From positions 1 to 6,519 of the forward strand of contig JAGUWT010000267.1 in assembly GCA_020062205.1 (NCBI GenBank): 6,519 nt of DNA, read 5' to 3'. Every line of letters starts with the position of its first letter. The first letter of the stretch is position 1. The notes below the pieces were generated by a model that saw only the letters and a program-made list of their open reading frames with translations, had not been told where the DNA came from and did not search any database. The position numbers and the translations under genes were made by a program. The DNA is from Thermodesulfovibrionales bacterium. Lineage in GTDB: Bacteria > Nitrospirota > Thermodesulfovibrionia > Thermodesulfovibrionales > SM23-35. Shown piece by piece: positions 1 to 5,810 of the stretch.

Positions 1-36
1 TTAAAGATACTCAAGATTAACCGGAATAATGCATGA
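1..36 (+). CDS. Possible 3' end of an upstream gene (partial)
   Basis: Frame 1 is open from the window edge and encodes eleven residues (LKILKINRNNA) before a TGA at 34-36. The other two + frames hit stops within the first 20 bases. In many bacteria the gene before rpsO is truB or ribF, and a basic LKILK-like tail would suit the end of a TruB PUA domain. Eleven residues cannot identify a family, so this is only a guess from position. Confidence 0.25.
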   Translation, partial: LKILKINRNNA

Positions 37-64
37 TGTGGATTCGATCTGTTTCGCAATTATC

Positions 65-94
65 TTTACAGAAACAAGGATTATGTGGTATTGT
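65..94 (+). promoter_or_regulatory. Weak candidate sigma70-type promoter upstream of rpsO
   Basis: TTTACA at 65-70 (5 of 6 to the -35 consensus) is followed after 18 bases by TATTGT at 89-94 (4 of 6 to the -10 consensus). This would place a transcript start near 100, about 30 bases before rpsO. Such matches are common by chance in AT-rich DNA. In other bacteria the rpsO leader carries an S15-binding autoregulatory structure; a leader this short would leave little room for one, and no convincing fold was seen in 95-129. Confidence 0.25.
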
Positions 95-129
95 TAAACT
101 CACAACATTATGTAAAAGGTGGTGAATGA

Positions 130-399
130 ATGGCAATTGATAAGGTACATAAACAAGAAATAGTGAGTAGTTTCAGGGTTCATGATACCGATACTGGTTC
201 TCCTGAAGTGCAGATTGCTTTACTGAGCAAAAGGATAAACTACCTAACCGAACATTTCAAGATCCATAAGAAAGATCATCACTCAAGGGTGGGTTTATTG
301 AAGCTGGTTAGCCAGAGGAGGAGATTGCTTGACTATCTCAAAGCTGTAAACAGGCAGCGATATGAAAAGATGATAGAAAGGTTAGGACTCAGAAAATAA
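130..399 (+). CDS. rpsO: 30S ribosomal protein S15
   Basis: Ribosomal protein S15 is a primary 16S rRNA binder that nucleates assembly of the 30S platform and forms an intersubunit bridge. The 89-residue length is exactly typical of the family. The conserved blocks are present: TGSPEVQIALLS (22-33), H42, the KDHHSR stretch (48-53) containing D49 and S52, which contact the three-way junction and helix 22, and the basic RRRLLDYLK helix (63-71). The start is supported by AAGGTGGTGA (116-125), nearly perfect to the anti-Shine-Dalgarno and 4 bases before the ATG at 130. The ATG at 126 is out of frame. The stop codon shares its last A with the pnp start codon (TAATG), so the two genes are translationally coupled. 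S15 commonly represses its own mRNA, but no specific leader structure could be seen here. Confidence 0.98.
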   Translation: MAIDKVHKQEIVSSFRVHDTDTGSPEVQIALLSKRINYLTEHFKIHKKDHHSRVGLLKLVSQRRRLLDYLKAVNRQRYEKMIERLGLRK

Positions 400-2495
400 T
401 GAAGAACGTAAAGGTTGATGTTCGCGGAAGGATATTAAAACTCGAAACAGGCAAGATTGCAAAACAGGCAGACGGCGCAGTAGTCGCTCAATGTGGGGAT
501 AGCGTTGTTCTTGCTACGATTGTCGCTGAAAAGAAAGAAAAAAAGGGATTAGATTTTTTCCCCCTTACCATAGATTATCAGGAAAAGGCTTACGCAGCAG
601 GAAAGATTCCCGGAGGGTTTTTTAAACGCGAAGGGAGACCTACAGAGAAAGAGATACTCACCTCACGTCTTATTGACAGACCAGTAAGACCACTGTTGCC
701 AAAGGGTTTTTCATCAGAGACCCAGGGCATAGCCAATGTTCTCTCCTATGGAGACGAAAATATTGCTGATATCCTTGGAATAATAAGCATGTCTGCTGCC
801 TTCACCATCTCTGACATCCCATTCAATGGTCCAATAGGGGCGGTGAGGATAGGGAGGATTGCAGGCTTATTTGTAATAAATCCTGACATGAAAGAAGTCG
901 AGGAGTGTGACCTTAACCTTATTGTGGCTGGTACCGAAGATGCCATTATGATGGTTGAGGGTGAAAGTCAGGAAATATCAGAGCATGATCTCCTCGAGGC
1001 ATTAGCTGTAGCACACCAGGAGATCAAGCGCATATGTGCTGCTCAGAAAGAATTACAATCTATCGCTGGCAAAGAAAAGAGACCTGTAATAACACCTGTT
1101 ATCAATGAAGACCTCAAGAATGCTGTTACAGCGTTTTCTTTGGAAAAGATAAAGGCTGCTATTACTATCCCTGACAAAATGAGAAGACAACATGCACTTG
1201 ATGAAATTCTCAAAGAGGTAATAGAGAAGCTGAATACTGGTGAGTCTGACTTAGCAATGGATATCGCTACTGTATTTAATGATCTTGAGAAAAACCTTGT
1301 GAGAGGTATGATCATCAATGAGAAAATAAGGGCAGATGGAAGACAACCTGACGAAATAAGGAAAATTAGTGCCGAGGTTGGTATTCTCCCAAGAACACAT
1401 GGCTCAGCGCTCTTTGTCAGGGGAGAGACGCAATGCCTTGCTGTGGTAACCCTCGGGACTGCTGATGATGAACAGAGGATAGATTCACTTGATGGTGAGT
1501 CTTCAAAAATATTCATGTTGCATTATAATTTCCCACCATTCAGTGTAGGTGAGGTAAAGCGATTGGGATCGCCTGGGAGACGTGAAATTGGGCATGGTAT
1601 GCTTGCTGAAAGGGCGGTCAAACCTATCATACCATCAAAGGCAGAATTCCCATATACCATACGGATAGTCTCAGACATATTAGAATCAAACGGATCGTCT
1701 TCTATGGCAACAGTATGCGGCAGCTCTCTTGCATTAATGGATGCAGGTGTTCCTATCAAAACACATGTTGCAGGCATAGCAATGGGGCTCATAAAAGAAG
1801 ATGAAAAGATTATTATTCTTACTGATATCCTTGGCCTTGAAGATCATTTAGGGGATATGGACTTTAAGGTGACCGGAACAGAGAAGGGTATTACAGCATT
1901 CCAGCTCGATACCAAGATCAGCGGTATATCACGGGAAATTATGGAAAAGGCGCTCGAGCAGGCACGTCAGGGGAGACTATATATCCTTGGTAAGATGAAT
2001 GAAATCATCAATGCACCAAGGGAAAACCTTGCACCTTTTGCACCACGGATTTATACGATGCAGATTAAGCAAGACAAGATTCGTGATGTAATAGGAACAG
2101 GTGGGAAAGTTATACGTGGCATCGTAGAACAGACCGGCGTAAAGATAGATATACAAGACAGCGGACTTATCAACATAGCCTCTCCAGATGGAGAATCAGC
2201 GCAAAAGGCTATGGAGATAATAAATAGCATTACGGCTGAGGCTGAACTCGGTAAGATTTACCTCGGTAAGGTAAAAAAGATTCTTGATTTCGGAGCATTT
2301 GTTGAGATCTTCCCTGGAACTGAGGGTTTGCTTCATATCTCACAGGTATCAGAAAAGAGGATAGCGAGGGTAACAGACGAGATACAAGAAGGGGATGAAG
2401 TTCTTGTAAAAGTTTTAGAGATCGATAGGTCTGGAAAGATTCGTCTGTCCCGAAAAGAGGCGATGAAAGAAGGGGAAAATAAAAAGCGGGTTTAA
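399..2495 (+). CDS. pnp: Polyribonucleotide nucleotidyltransferase (PNPase)
   Basis: PNPase is a trimeric cytoplasmic enzyme that degrades RNA 3'-5' by phosphorolysis, releasing nucleoside diphosphates. It can also add heteropolymeric tails, and in many bacteria it works in the degradosome. The 698-residue length is normal for the family. The domain order is complete: first RNase PH core (about 10-140, with the PGGFFKREGRPTEKE block at 71-85), an all-helical linker (about 145-300), a second catalytic RNase PH core (about 310-530), a KH domain (about 552-612, GxxG loop at 566-569) and an S1 domain (about 617-686). The metal and catalytic residues match E. coli D486, D492 and K494 as D482, D488 and K490 in EDHLGDMDFKVTG. 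The SPGRREIGHG motif and the SNGSSSMATVCG phosphate-site motif are intact. The ATG at 399 overlaps the rpsO stop by one base, and only a weak AGG lies upstream, so translation probably depends on coupling to rpsO. Confidence 0.98.
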   Translation: MKNVKVDVRGRILKLETGKIAKQADGAVVAQCGDSVVLATIVAEKKEKKGLDFFPLTIDYQEKAYAAGKIPGGFFKREGRPTEKEILTSRLIDRPVRPLLPKGFSSETQGIANVLSYGDENIADILGIISMSAAFTISDIPFNGPIGAVRIGRIAGLFVINPDMKEVEECDLNLIVAGTEDAIMMVEGESQEISEHDLLEALAVAHQEIKRICAAQKELQSIAGKEKRPVITPVINEDLKNAVTAFSLEKIKAAITIPDKMRRQHALDEILKEVIEKLNTGESDLAMDIATVFNDLEKNLVRGMIINEKIRADGRQPDEIRKISAEVGILPRTHGSALFVRGETQCLAVVTLGTADDEQRIDSLDGESSKIFMLHYNFPPFSVGEVKRLGSPGRREIGHGMLAERAVKPIIPSKAEFPYTIRIVSDILESNGSSSMATVCGSSLALMDAGVPIKTHVAGIAMGLIKEDEKIIILTDILGLEDHLGDMDFKVTGTEKGITAFQLDTKISGISREIMEKALEQARQGRLYILGKMNEIINAPRENLAPFAPRIYTMQIKQDKIRDVIGTGGKVIRGIVEQTGVKIDIQDSGLINIASPDGESAQKAMEIINSITAEAELGKIYLGKVKKILDFGAFVEIFPGTEGLLHISQVSEKRIARVTDEIQEGDEVLVKVLEIDRSGKIRLSRKEAMKEGENKKRV

Positions 2496-2505
2496 CTGAT
2501 AAGGT

Positions 2506-3753
2506 ATGTTTAGAAAAGAACACCTCCTCAACGGGATACATGTGTTGATGGAACAAATGAAGAATATGCGATCTGTCTCCCTTGGCATATGGGTCAAGGT
2601 TGGCTCACGGAACGAGCCTCCTGATAAAAACGGCATATCACATTTTCTCGAACACATGTTTTTTAAAGGGACAGAGAAGAGAACAGCAAAGGATATTGCT
2701 GTTGAGATCGATTCTCTCGGTGGAGATCTCAATGCATTCACTTCCAAGGAGAGTACAACATTCTATGTAAAAATCCTTGATGAATATATCGATAAGGGCA
2801 TTGAATTATTGTCAGATATTTTCCTCCATTCTACATTTCCTGAAGAAGATGTTGAGAAAGAGAAAAAGATCATCAAAGAGGAAATAAAAATGGTTGAGGA
2901 TACACCTGACGACTATGTTCATGACCTGTTTAATCAGACCATTTGGGGTCATACAGATCTTGGACAGCCAGTTCTCGGACGCAGAGAGACAATCAGATCA
3001 TTTACGAGACATGACCTCCTTTCTCACATCAAAACATATTACGGTACAAAGGATGTAGTTATATCCTGTGCAGGGAATTTTGATCCTGAACAGCTCATAC
3101 ACATGCTGAATAAAAATCTTGGTAACTTGAGGAGAGGTTCTGAGCCTGAGAGAAGCACCCTGTATGACTTTAACAATACAGTCAGGGTTTTTCACAAGGA
3201 ACTTTCAGAGGCACATATCTGTTTAGGTGTCAAAGGAATCTCTCAGGCAAGTGAACAACGGTACAGCCTTTTTGTACTGAACACCATTCTGGGTGCTGGA
3301 ATAAGCTCAAGGCTTTTTCAGGAGATAAGGGAAAAGAGGGGTCTTGCCTATGCAATATATTCTTTTCTTGCATCATATTTTGATACAGGTGTATGGGGCA
3401 TCTATGCCGGCGTCAGCAAGAAAAGGGTGAGAGAAGTATTGGAATTAGTTCTGGAAGAGATGCATAGTTTAAAGGATACCCTGAGTGAGGGAGAACTCAA
3501 TCGTGCAAAAAGCCAGCTCAAGGGAAATATTGTTTTGGGTCTTGAATCAACAAGCAGCCGCATGAATAATATTGCACGTCAAGAAATATACCTGGGCAGA
3601 TATTACTCTCCAAAGGAGATCATGAGAGAGGTTGATTCAATTACCCTCAATAATATCAAAGAACTTTCAGAAAAGCTCATCAAAAAGGAGTGTTTCTCAC
3701 TCACAGTCTATGGCCCAGTGAATGAAAAGGATTTTGAAGGAATATTACATTAA
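2506..3753 (+). CDS. M16-family zinc metallopeptidase (processing-peptidase-like)
   Basis: This is a 415-residue insulinase/M16B-type peptidase related to mitochondrial processing peptidase beta and Bacillus MlpA/YmxG. The inverted zinc motif HxxEH is intact as H46-F-L-E49-H50. The distal glutamate ligand fits E126, in IIKEEIKMVEDTPDD, 76 residues after H50 as in processing peptidases. The C-terminal half (about 170-415) has the family block with EIREKRGLAYAIYSF (about 277-291) and forms the second clamshell lobe. No signal peptide or membrane segment is visible, so it should act in the cytoplasm; its substrate is unknown. It starts 10 bases after pnp. The AAGG at 2501-2504 is too close to the ATG to be an ideal ribosome binding site, but the MFRKEHLLNGIHVL N-terminus aligns with the usual family start, so this ATG is preferred and coupling to pnp is likely. 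A role in RNA metabolism is not implied; the neighbourhood is simply conserved in many bacteria. Confidence 0.93.
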   Translation: MFRKEHLLNGIHVLMEQMKNMRSVSLGIWVKVGSRNEPPDKNGISHFLEHMFFKGTEKRTAKDIAVEIDSLGGDLNAFTSKESTTFYVKILDEYIDKGIELLSDIFLHSTFPEEDVEKEKKIIKEEIKMVEDTPDDYVHDLFNQTIWGHTDLGQPVLGRRETIRSFTRHDLLSHIKTYYGTKDVVISCAGNFDPEQLIHMLNKNLGNLRRGSEPERSTLYDFNNTVRVFHKELSEAHICLGVKGISQASEQRYSLFVLNTILGAGISSRLFQEIREKRGLAYAIYSFLASYFDTGVWGIYAGVSKKRVREVLELVLEEMHSLKDTLSEGELNRAKSQLKGNIVLGLESTSSRMNNIARQEIYLGRYYSPKEIMREVDSITLNNIKELSEKLIKKECFSLTVYGPVNEKDFEGILH

Positions 3754-3773
3754 CAACAGCAGGAGGTACCAAT

Positions 3774-3941
3774 ATGCCAGCATATGAATATACCTGTAAA
3801 GACTGTAAAAAGGATTTTACCATTTACCTTTCGATCAAGGAATTTGAAACAAATCCAACGATCACCTGTACAAACTGCCAGAGCACGAATGTCATTAAGA
3901 AACTCACATCCTTTTTCACAAAAACAAGCAAAAAATCCTAA
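3774..3941 (+). CDS. FmdB-type zinc-ribbon small protein
   Basis: This is a 55-residue protein beginning MPAYEYTCKDC, the hallmark N-terminus of the FmdB/Zn_ribbon_8 putative regulatory family (usually MPxYEYxCxxC). Two CxxC knuckles, C8/C11 and C32/C35, should bind one zinc ion. The rest is a short basic tail (about 42-55, KKLTSFFTKTSKKS). Members of this family are 50-110 residues, and their molecular function is not established; the name comes from a gene near formamidase/amidase genes. A perfect AGGAGG (3761-3766) sits 7 bases before the ATG, and the gene begins 20 bases after the M16 peptidase stop. It is therefore probably the last gene of the rpsO operon. No obvious rho-independent terminator follows it. 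Confidence 0.9.
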   Translation: MPAYEYTCKDCKKDFTIYLSIKEFETNPTITCTNCQSTNVIKKLTSFFTKTSKKS

Positions 3942-4057
3942 AAGGTACAGTGAAATAAACCACAGAGGACACAGAGTTTTTCCCACTTTCTACGACTCTT
4001 TCAACCGCATAAAAAACTTCTTGCCCAAAGAGGTAAAAAGGTTCTGGGAGGAAGATA
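3942..4057 (+). other. Intergenic boundary between the housekeeping cluster and the accessory genes
   Basis: This gap contains no supportable gene and no classic GC-hairpin-plus-T-run terminator after the zinc-ribbon gene. It contains two copies of CACAGAG (3961-3967 and 3970-3976) separated by GA and followed by a T run, and it ends in the ribosome binding site GGGAGGA (4046-4052) for the next gene. The reading frames across it are open in one phase, but the translation has no recognisable family character. Confidence 0.5.
3961..3976 (+). repeat. Short direct repeat CACAGAG x2
   Basis: CACAGAG occurs at 3961-3967 and 3970-3976, within the phrase ACCACAGAGGACACAGAG. The repeat itself is seen directly. 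From memory, phrases of this kind recur in intergenic spacers of some environmental bacterial genomes, but whether it is dispersed in this genome cannot be judged from one copy. Confidence 0.4.
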
Positions 4058-4327
4058 TTGGAGATGGGAAAAATCACAATTAAACAACAAAAATCTTCTT
4101 TATTAAACCTTCTTAAAGGCTACAAAAAAGCTAATGAATTAATTATGCAAGAAAGGAAATTTCGGCTTGCTCAATTGACTGGAAAAGATTCATTGCTTGA
4201 ATACGATGCCCTTTGCAAAATGTGGGAAGCAAACCCTATAAAAGAAAACTTTGGAAGGCTGGAGAAACAAAGAATATCGTTCCTCTTAAACAGGAGACGA
4301 CTATTTAATAAATTAATAAAGCTGTGA
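4058..4327 (+). CDS. Small helical protein of unknown function paired with a nucleotidyltransferase
   Basis: This 89-residue, highly basic protein is not recognised as a named family. It appears almost wholly alpha-helical: a long amphipathic helix (about 12-40, SSLLNLLKGYKKANELIMQE onward), an acidic/aromatic middle (45-60, with YDALCKMWEA) and a basic C-terminal helix (68-89, ending in RRRLFNKLIKL). No membrane segment or metal motif is visible. The start is ambiguous: TTG at 4058 lies 6 bases after GGAGG (4047-4051), which is good spacing, while ATG at 4064 lies 12 bases after it and would give 87 residues. It ends 16 bases before the AbiEii-like nucleotidyltransferase gene, on the same strand. 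The simplest inference is that it is the partner or antitoxin of that enzyme, taking the place usually held by a winged-helix AbiEi antitoxin. It shares no visible resemblance to AbiEi. Confidence 0.7.
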   Translation: MEMGKITIKQQKSSLLNLLKGYKKANELIMQERKFRLAQLTGKDSLLEYDALCKMWEANPIKENFGRLEKQRISFLLNRRRLFNKLIKL

Positions 4328-4343
4328 TCACGAGAAAAAGCCC

Positions 4344-4907
4344 GTGAATTCACAATTCAGAGCCATATGGGAAATTGATCAATTTTTTACTAAAGAAGGT
4401 ATCCCTTATGTGCTCATTGGTGGCATTGCTGTGCAATGGTGGGGAGAACCCCGGTTTACCCGTGATGTGGATGTTACCATTCTTGTCAATTTAGGAGATG
4501 AAGAAAAAATTGTAAAAAAAATTCTCGCTGTTTTTTCACCACGAATTCCTGATGCTTTAAAGTTTGCGATTACCAACAGGATCTGCCTTATTAAAAGTAA
4601 AAAAGGGTATGAAATAGACATCTCCTTCGGTATGCCAGGCTATGAAAAAATAGTGATGGAGAGAGCGGTAGATTGCAAACTTTATAAGAATTATGTTGTC
4701 AGAATATGTTCTGCAGAAGACCTCATTATTCACAAAGCTGTCGCAGGGAGACCGCAGGATTTGACTGATATAGAAGGCATTATTATGCGTCAGGGCAAAA
4801 AACTCGATGTTCGTTATATAAGGAAATGGCTGAAGCAATTTTCAGATATATTGGATATGAAAGAAATCCTTGAGAGATTTGAAAAGCCCTGGAAACGATT
4901 CATATGA
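4344..4907 (+). CDS. AbiEii-like nucleotidyltransferase
   Basis: This 187-residue protein has the DNA polymerase beta-like nucleotidyltransferase fold of the AbiEii/AbiGii toxin and related families. Visible motifs are the glycine pair G26-G27 in VLIGGIAVQWWG, the metal-binding pair D41 and D43 in RFTRDVDVTI, a likely third carboxylate D92 in YEIDIS, and the C-terminal block S123-A-E-D-L-I-I-H-K131 followed by R136 and D139/D142, which matches the family's K..A.R..D..D signature. AbiEii-type enzymes are toxins of type IV toxin-antitoxin and abortive-infection systems; related MenT toxins add nucleotides to tRNA 3' ends. The substrate here is unknown. The only usable start is GTG at 4344, because an in-frame stop lies at 4317-4319; the ribosome binding site is weak, so it may be coupled to the preceding small gene. 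All catalytic positions look intact. It could instead be a non-toxic housekeeping-type member of the same fold. Confidence 0.85.
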   Translation: MNSQFRAIWEIDQFFTKEGIPYVLIGGIAVQWWGEPRFTRDVDVTILVNLGDEEKIVKKILAVFSPRIPDALKFAITNRICLIKSKKGYEIDISFGMPGYEKIVMERAVDCKLYKNYVVRICSAEDLIIHKAVAGRPQDLTDIEGIIMRQGKKLDVRYIRKWLKQFSDILDMKEILERFEKPWKRFI

Positions 4908-5070
4908 ACAAAAAGATTCATTGCAGTATATCACTCTATTTAATATCGAAACACGATATGAAGATTATAAAAAGGATTTTTATAAAAAATGCACAAAAGA
5001 ATTTGCTGAGAAAAATATTGAAAAAATAAAGGAGCTAAGAACATGGCTGCAACAAAAGATAAAAGGCTGA
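4870..5070 (+). pseudogene. C-terminal remnant of a HEPN-domain protein
   Basis: The frame ending at the TGA at 5068-5070 encodes a peptide whose last 50 or so residues resemble the end of HEPN (PF05168-type) proteins: FNIETRYEDYKKDFYKK, then a KEFAEKNIEKIKEL helix and a WLQ end. Full HEPN partners of MNT enzymes are about 110-140 residues. Here homology begins only near 4915; the first part of this frame (4870-4914) overlaps the nucleotidyltransferase gene out of frame and does not look HEPN-like. The N-terminal half, which in this group carries the R-x4-6-H catalytic region, is missing. The open frame has a possible TTG at 4870 but no good ribosome binding site. It overlaps the MNT gene by 28 bases, the classical HEPN-MNT arrangement, so it is most likely the 3' stub of the original upstream partner. 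If translated it could still bind MNT but should lack RNase activity. Confidence 0.7.
4897..4921 (+). repeat. 7-bp direct repeat at the nucleotidyltransferase/HEPN junction
   Basis: GATTCAT occurs at 4897-4903 and 4915-4921. The first copy ends just before the stop of the AbiEii-like gene, and the second lies where HEPN-like sequence begins. This is the pattern expected if a deletion or insertion happened at short homology, but a 7-mer pair can also occur by chance. Confidence 0.35.
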
Positions 5071-5366
5071 TACTCGAATCAATTCAAAAATATGTAGACG
5101 AACTGAGAAAAAGAAATATTGATATTGTTGCTGCTTATCTATTTGGTTCTTATGCAGAAGGGAAGCCTACGGATTGGAGCGATATAGATGTAGCGATTGT
5201 AACAAAAAAATTTATCGGGGATGGTTTTGATTTTAAATTTCTGCTCATGAAAATAGCCCGTGATGTAGATTTTAACATTGAACCCCATCCATATCTAACT
5301 GACGAATTCAATGAAAACAACCCCTTTGCTGTTGAAATAATCAAAACAGGGGAAAGGGTTGTTTAA
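5043..5366 (+). CDS. MNT-type minimal nucleotidyltransferase (MntA-like antitoxin)
   Basis: This 107-residue single-domain nucleotidyltransferase belongs to the MNT group found beside HEPN genes. The signature GSx10DxD is complete: G35-S36 in LFGSYAEG, then D47 and D49 in WSDIDVAIV. A third acidic ligand is probably D76 or E80 in VDFNIEPHPY. In characterised HepT-MntA systems, MntA silences the HEPN RNase toxin by transferring AMP groups onto a HepT tyrosine, so an intact MntA-like protein is an antitoxin. Its start is well supported by AAAGGAG (5028-5034), 8 bases before the ATG. That site lies inside the 3' end of the HEPN remnant, with a 28-base overlap. No complete HEPN partner is present in the window, so the protein is orphaned locally or acts on a HEPN toxin elsewhere. 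The length and catalytic residues look undamaged. Confidence 0.9.
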   Translation: MAATKDKRLILESIQKYVDELRKRNIDIVAAYLFGSYAEGKPTDWSDIDVAIVTKKFIGDGFDFKFLLMKIARDVDFNIEPHPYLTDEFNENNPFAVEIIKTGERVV

Positions 5367-5385
5367 AAACAGGCTAAGAGCATAA

Positions 5386-5526
5386 AGACTTGAAAAGACA
5401 TCTATCTCAGAAAAGGATGTTGTTGTAATATATAAAGAGAAGGAAAAAGAAGGGTTTGTTATAACAGCATTTATGACCTCAGAACCTGAAAGGATTATCA
5501 AAAAAGGAGTTATATGGAGAAAGTAG
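5386..5526 (+). pseudogene. C-terminal remnant of a putative toxin upstream of DUF2283
   Basis: The frame open from 5386 (after a TAA at 5383-5385) to the TAG at 5524-5526 encodes 46 residues with no early start codon: RLEKTSISEKDVVVIYKEKE, then GFVITAFMTS and finally KKGVIWRK. From memory, a strand-rich end of the form VVVxYKE..GFVITAxxT...KxxxVIW is typical of small uncharacterised proteins, often 90-130 residues, encoded just before DUF2283 genes. The 13-base overlap with the DUF2283 start (5514) is also typical of such pairs. The N-terminal half is absent, and the sequence between the MNT stop (5366) and 5386 does not supply it in any frame. It is therefore read as a truncated gene. No toxin activity can be assigned from the sequence. 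Confidence 0.5.
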
Positions 5527-5735
5527 ACAGCATATTGGAATCTATTCCATATCTGTTAAAGATGCCTTCTAAGCGTATCTGGGTTGACTATGATGATGAG
5601 GCGGATGTCCTCTATATTAGTTTCAGGAAGCCGCAGCAGGCAAATGACAGCATAATGGAGGACGATATTATTTATCACTATCATGACAAAGAGCTTGTCG
5701 GCCTTACAATACTGCACGCAAAAGGGAAAAGTTAA
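5514..5735 (+). CDS. DUF2283 family small protein (putative antitoxin)
   Basis: This 73-residue protein has the DUF2283 (PF10049) core: VDYDDEADVLYISFRKP (24-40), an acidic stretch with an isoleucine pair (MEDDIIYHYH, 48-57) and the closing ELVGLTILHA (60-69). These proteins are small beta-rich folds of unproven biochemical role. They commonly lie downstream of small toxin-like genes and are often treated as antitoxins; that role is inference. The ATG has an AAGGAG (5504-5509) 4 bases upstream, located within the end of the preceding remnant. The N-terminal extension (1-22, with IPYLLKMP) is usual in the family. The gene looks intact while its upstream partner does not. Confidence 0.88.
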   Translation: MEKVDSILESIPYLLKMPSKRIWVDYDDEADVLYISFRKPQQANDSIMEDDIIYHYHDKELVGLTILHAKGKS

Positions 5736-5737
5736 AG

Positions 5738-5810
5738 ATTAGCAAGATTAGGGGGTAAATTGGTCGGATTGGGGATTAGAAACCGCTATTCGCATTCTAA
5801 TGTTGCTAAT
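5738..5810. repeat. Imperfect inverted repeat downstream of the DUF2283 gene
   Basis: ATTAGCAAGATTAG (5738-5751) pairs with CTAATGTTGCTAAT (5797-5810) at 13 of 14 positions, with a 45-base spacer. It begins 3 bases after the DUF2283 stop and is followed by TTTATC. The arms are AT-rich and the loop is long, so it is a poor intrinsic terminator. It could be the edge of a small non-autonomous repeat element or a mRNA 3'-end structure. Confidence 0.55.

Noticed and set aside
80..129. Possible S15 autoregulatory leader; ATTATGT occurs twice (80-86 and 107-113)
   Set aside because: No pseudoknot or rRNA-mimic helix longer than 4 base pairs could be drawn, and the 7-base direct repeat is compatible with chance.
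746..1792. Three minus-strand open frames opposite pnp
   Set aside because: They lie wholly within the well-supported pnp gene and their translations are low-complexity, serine-rich antisense shadows with no family features.
2230..2770. Minus-strand frames across the pnp/M16 junction and a 62-residue + frame in the M16 gene
   Set aside because: They overlap two clearly conserved genes and encode nothing recognisable.
3942..3985. Rho-independent terminator after the zinc-ribbon gene
   Set aside because: There is a T run after CACAGAG but no GC-rich hairpin in front of it.
3750..3986. Minus-strand cysteine-rich frame that looks membrane-like
   Set aside because: It is the reverse complement of the zinc-ribbon gene, and the apparent hydrophobic run comes from its A-rich lysine codons.
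3784..4083. A 99-residue + frame over the zinc-ribbon gene
   Set aside because: It is out of frame with the MPAYEYTCKDC gene, which has the perfect ribosome binding site and both CxxC pairs. Its second half only translates the intergenic repeat phrase.
4904..5026. A 40-residue + frame starting at the ATG overlapping the nucleotidyltransferase stop
   Set aside because: It is lysine/isoleucine-rich with no similarity to anything. The alternative frame carries the clear HEPN C-terminal pattern.
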